In this document: positions 61,558 through 64,000 of the stretch, piece after piece | Position numbering within the stretch: position 1 is the first letter of the stretch | Layout of the letters: each line of letters begins with the position of its first letter | NCBI GenBank assembly: GCA_900552645.1 | Contig: USAN01000001.1 | Location: 124,001-188,000, forward strand | Direction of reading: 5' to 3' | Length of the DNA stretch: 64,000 bases | Source of the DNA: an uncultured Bacteroides sp. | GTDB taxonomy: Bacteria > Bacteroidota > Bacteroidia > Bacteroidales > Bacteroidaceae | Notes under the pieces: generated by a model | The model's input: the letters and a program-made list of their open reading frames with translations, nothing else | What the model was told of the DNA's origin: nothing | Databases searched by the model: none | Made by a program: the position numbers and the translations under genes

Positions 61558-62859
61558 TTATAATGTTATTTCCACAACATAGTCAATGTCTGTAGGAACC
61601 TTGTCGAACATAAGCGTTATGCCTTCACGATTCTTAGTATACTGTATCTTCTTCTTGTCAATAAATTGCTGTACATTCTTAATTTTTGTATTTCCTGTAG
61701 GAAGGAAAAGAGCCTTATCTTTAAGTGAAAGTACATGTACATAAAGTTTGTTTCCTTTCTGAGTCGTTACACCCCATTCGTGTGGAGCAACCATACCTCC
61801 TCGGGTTCCGTATATAGTTTCGCCATATAGTTTCATCCATTCTCCCATTTCATGCAATCTATTTACTGCAGTTTCAGGAAATTCGCCATTGGGCTGTGGG
61901 CCTATGTTCATTAATAGATTTGCATCCTTTCCGGCTGCCTTTACAAGATAGTGAATTAAATCTTTTGTCGATTTATAGTTTTGATCGGCTATTTTGTATC
62001 CCCACATGCCATTCATGGTTTCGCATGTTTCCAATGGTAAGTGACTTATGGCCTGTCCTGACAGTCCCGATGCATTTTCGCCCGGAAGATCTCTTTCGAA
62101 CATTTGGAAATCTTCGCCTTCGAATGGAGTTTGATGATGATTGTTTCCTATAAGGCATGCAGGTTGTAGTTTATGAATCATTTCGTACTGTTCGGGAAGT
62201 TGCCAGTCGAATGAAGGATTCTGATCCTGATCCCACCAACCGTCAAACCATACTGCACCAATCTTTCCATAATTAGTAAGAAGTTCGGTAAGCTGATTAT
62301 TCATGAATGTATAATAACTCTTCCAGTCTCCCTTCGGGTTTGGTCGGCCAGTACCTTGTCCTGTGCGTCCCCATACTGCATCTTCACGTCCCCAGTCTAT
62401 ATGTGAATAATAAAGATGGAGTTTTATTCCCTGTTTTTGACATTCATCAGCCAGTTCCTTAAGTATGTCGCGTTTAAATGGAGAAGCCTTTACTATGTTG
62501 TAGTCACTATACTTGCTGTCGAACATGGAAAAACCATCATGATGGCGTGTGGTAATGCATATATATTTTGCTCCGGAAGCTTTTATGTCGCTTACCCATT
62601 TTGCTGCATCAAACTTTGATGGATAGAATCCTTCGGCCAGTTTTGCATACTCCTTGTAGTTCAGATTATTGTTAGTCATTGTCCATTCGCCGCTTGCAAG
62701 CATGCTGTACACGCCCCAGTGAAGGAATATGCCAAACTTATTGTCCTGAAATTCTTCACGTGCTTTAAGGTTCTCGGGCGACGGCTTGTAATGAGTTTGT
62801 GCAAAAGATGGCAGTAGACTACTTATGACTATAGCTGCCGATAAAAGTGATTTTTTCAT
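61558..62859 (-). CDS. Glycoside hydrolase family 29 alpha-L-fucosidase
   Basis: 433 residues, signal peptide about 1-20 (PSFAQT). The barrel has FGIFLHWGVYS (HWG at 47-49), TTRHHDGFSMF (105-109), HIDWGRED and the nucleophile Asp206 in AVWFDGWWD. A short C-terminal beta domain ends the chain. This is the retaining alpha-fucosidase family. The enzyme probably works in the periplasm on fucosylated glycans, in parallel with the GH95 enzyme. Strict alpha-1,3/4 or broad specificity is not readable. Confidence 0.92.
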   Translation of the reverse strand: MKKSLLSAAIVISSLLPSFAQTHYKPSPENLKAREEFQDNKFGIFLHWGVYSMLASGEWTMTNNNLNYKEYAKLAEGFYPSKFDAAKWVSDIKASGAKYICITTRHHDGFSMFDSKYSDYNIVKASPFKRDILKELADECQKQGIKLHLYYSHIDWGREDAVWGRTGQGTGRPNPKGDWKSYYTFMNNQLTELLTNYGKIGAVWFDGWWDQDQNPSFDWQLPEQYEMIHKLQPACLIGNNHHQTPFEGEDFQMFERDLPGENASGLSGQAISHLPLETCETMNGMWGYKIADQNYKSTKDLIHYLVKAAGKDANLLMNIGPQPNGEFPETAVNRLHEMGEWMKLYGETIYGTRGGMVAPHEWGVTTQKGNKLYVHVLSLKDKALFLPTGNTKIKNVQQFIDKKKIQYTKNREGITLMFDKVPTDIDYVVEITL

Positions 62860-62939
62860 ATAGATAATTGTTAAAGATTTAATTATGCATTACAAATATA
62901 CTCTTATATTTAAAACATACATAATTAAATCATTGACAA

Positions 62940-63926
62940 TTATTTGTTCATTCCCTCATGACTCTGTGTCATTTCCAGAATTGTTATATACTGTATATTA
63001 CTGAAATCTTCTTTCCTGGTAGGGCAATCTTCCATTTTGCAATTTCTGCAATGTCTAAATCTACATGGGTCGGAGTGTACCGAAAGCTGAATCTTCTTTG
63101 ACAGATGATCGCACAAAGCATCCTTTAGCTTATCAGTTGCTTCATGACTTTGCAGTATGTTATAATACCAGGGTAGTGTAAGATCGCAGTCTATATACAT
63201 ATAACTACCATATCTTATTACTTTAGTATTATGTATATCTATCCAGTCATTCTCGCGATTCTCATTTATAACATTTACCATATTCTGCAATATCTCAGTG
63301 TCGGCCTTGTCAAGCAGATTCTCGGATGTTTTTCTTAATATTGAAGCTCCTGTATAAATTATTATCGAGCCAAATATTAAAGCCAGCGCACTATCTATCC
63401 ATAATATATCAGTAAAGTAAAGAAGCAGCAATCCTATAACAAGTCCTATAGTAGAGTAGGTATCTGACTGTAGATGTTTCCCTCCGGCTATTAGTGCTAT
63501 TGATGTATGCTTCTTGCCCATTTTTATGCTATACCAACCCATTATATAATTCATAACTCCGGCTACAGCTATTACTATAATACCAATATCTAGTTTTGCA
63601 ATAGGAGCCGGATTGAAAAGACGTACTATGCCTTCGTATATAATAAGTAATCCGGCTATTGTTATAAGTAATCCTTCTATTGAGGCCGAAATTAATTCCA
63701 TCTTGCCATGTCCAAACGGATGTTCCTTATCTTTCGGCTTGGCTGCCCACTTAAGGCTGAACAAACTTATTATCTCGGCTACAACATTTACTATGCTCTC
63801 CATGGCATCGGTAAGAATACCTACCGAATTAGTAATAAAGAAAGCAATGAACTTACTTATAAGTATGAAAAGAGATACTCCTATTATAACTCTCTGTACT
63901 TTTACCTTTATATATTCCTCTTCCAT
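62940..63926 (-). CDS. Cation diffusion facilitator family transporter
   Basis: 328 residues with six membrane segments in the first 200. GILTDAMESIVNVVAEIIS and HPFGHGKMELI are the conserved CDF helices 2-3 region. A cytoplasmic domain (about 210-290) follows. The C-terminus has an added Cys-rich tail, PCRFRHCRNCKMEDCP, that could bind metal. CDF proteins export zinc, iron or manganese with protons. The gene upstream ends 3 bp before its start. Confidence 0.88.
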   Translation of the reverse strand: MEEEYIKVKVQRVIIGVSLFILISKFIAFFITNSVGILTDAMESIVNVVAEIISLFSLKWAAKPKDKEHPFGHGKMELISASIEGLLITIAGLLIIYEGIVRLFNPAPIAKLDIGIIVIAVAGVMNYIMGWYSIKMGKKHTSIALIAGGKHLQSDTYSTIGLVIGLLLLYFTDILWIDSALALIFGSIIIYTGASILRKTSENLLDKADTEILQNMVNVINENRENDWIDIHNTKVIRYGSYMYIDCDLTLPWYYNILQSHEATDKLKDALCDHLSKKIQLSVHSDPCRFRHCRNCKMEDCPTRKEDFSNIQYITILEMTQSHEGMNK

Positions 63927-63929
63927 AAT

Positions 63930-64000
63930 CTACTCATGTTTTTTTCGGTTTGCTATTATAATTGCTCTTAACGGTTGATCTTCGGCTATATAGTTCCATC
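63930..64000 (-). CDS. C-terminal end of an upstream gene (cut by window edge)
   Basis: Reading the minus strand from the edge, an open frame gives WNYIAEDQPLRAIIIANRKK then HE and a TAG stop at 63930-63932. It ends 3 bp before the CDF ATG, as expected for an upstream gene of the same operon. It is too short to name. Confidence 0.4.
   Translation of the reverse strand, partial: WNYIAEDQPLRAIIIANRKKHE

Overview
The window looks like chromosomal DNA from the Bacteroidales, most likely an AT-rich Bacteroidaceae member. Evidence: promoters of the Bacteroidetes type (TTTG, about 19 bp, TAnnTTTG) in front of many genes, almost no Shine-Dalgarno sequences, abundant lipoproteins with a Cys near residue 20, type V (FimA/Mfa-type) fimbrillins, an S46 dipeptidyl-peptidase, GH95/GH29/GH3 glycosidases, and the DUF4369/DUF4136 families typical of this order. 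The species cannot be fixed from the sequence alone.

Layout. 0.3-6.9 kb: a fimbrial locus on the minus strand (Mfa2/FimB-like anchor plus three fimbrillin lipoproteins, the last with an extra adhesin-like region and followed by a truncated amidase), with a divergent membrane-bound AraC-type regulator. This block is visibly richer in GC than the rest. 6.9-7.8 kb: an AT-rich gene-free stretch bounded by a 39-bp inverted repeat. 7.8-20.8 kb: a DXS-like enzyme, cytidine deaminase, a patatin/Omp85-type protein, GH3, tRNA-His, MmcQ/YjbR, biotin ligase, GH95 fucosidase and an anchored protein of unknown role. 20.8-31.5 kb: MFS transporter, pheS, murB, an MBL hydrolase, nth, a queuosine block (transporter, queC, queF) behind a probable preQ1-I riboswitch, dnaX and a DivIC-like division protein. 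31.6-45.6 kb: S46 peptidase, a lipoprotein, then minus-strand genes: plsC, a phosphoesterase, a stand-alone MetH activation domain, pyrC, GT2, an ABC ATPase remnant, cell-envelope proteins, an S41 peptidase, MltF and udk. 45.7-51.0 kb: Dabb protein, thioesterase and the hisGDCB operon behind a classical attenuator with a His-rich leader peptide. 51.4-64 kb: nadE, perR-rubrerythrin with a PerR box, two thioredoxins, an OmpH-like protein, pepD, an EEP-family protein, rlmH, nadC, a DUF4923 protein, GH29 fucosidase and a CDF transporter.

How it works together. Most genes are housekeeping or envelope functions in short operons. RNA-level control is unusually easy to see: a His-codon attenuator, a preQ1-I-like aptamer that overlaps the only clear Shine-Dalgarno, many long-stem terminators, and two small families of dispersed intergenic hairpin elements. 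One family lies between convergent genes at three places and shows a compensatory base change. The fimbrial block carries the marks of horizontally acquired DNA.
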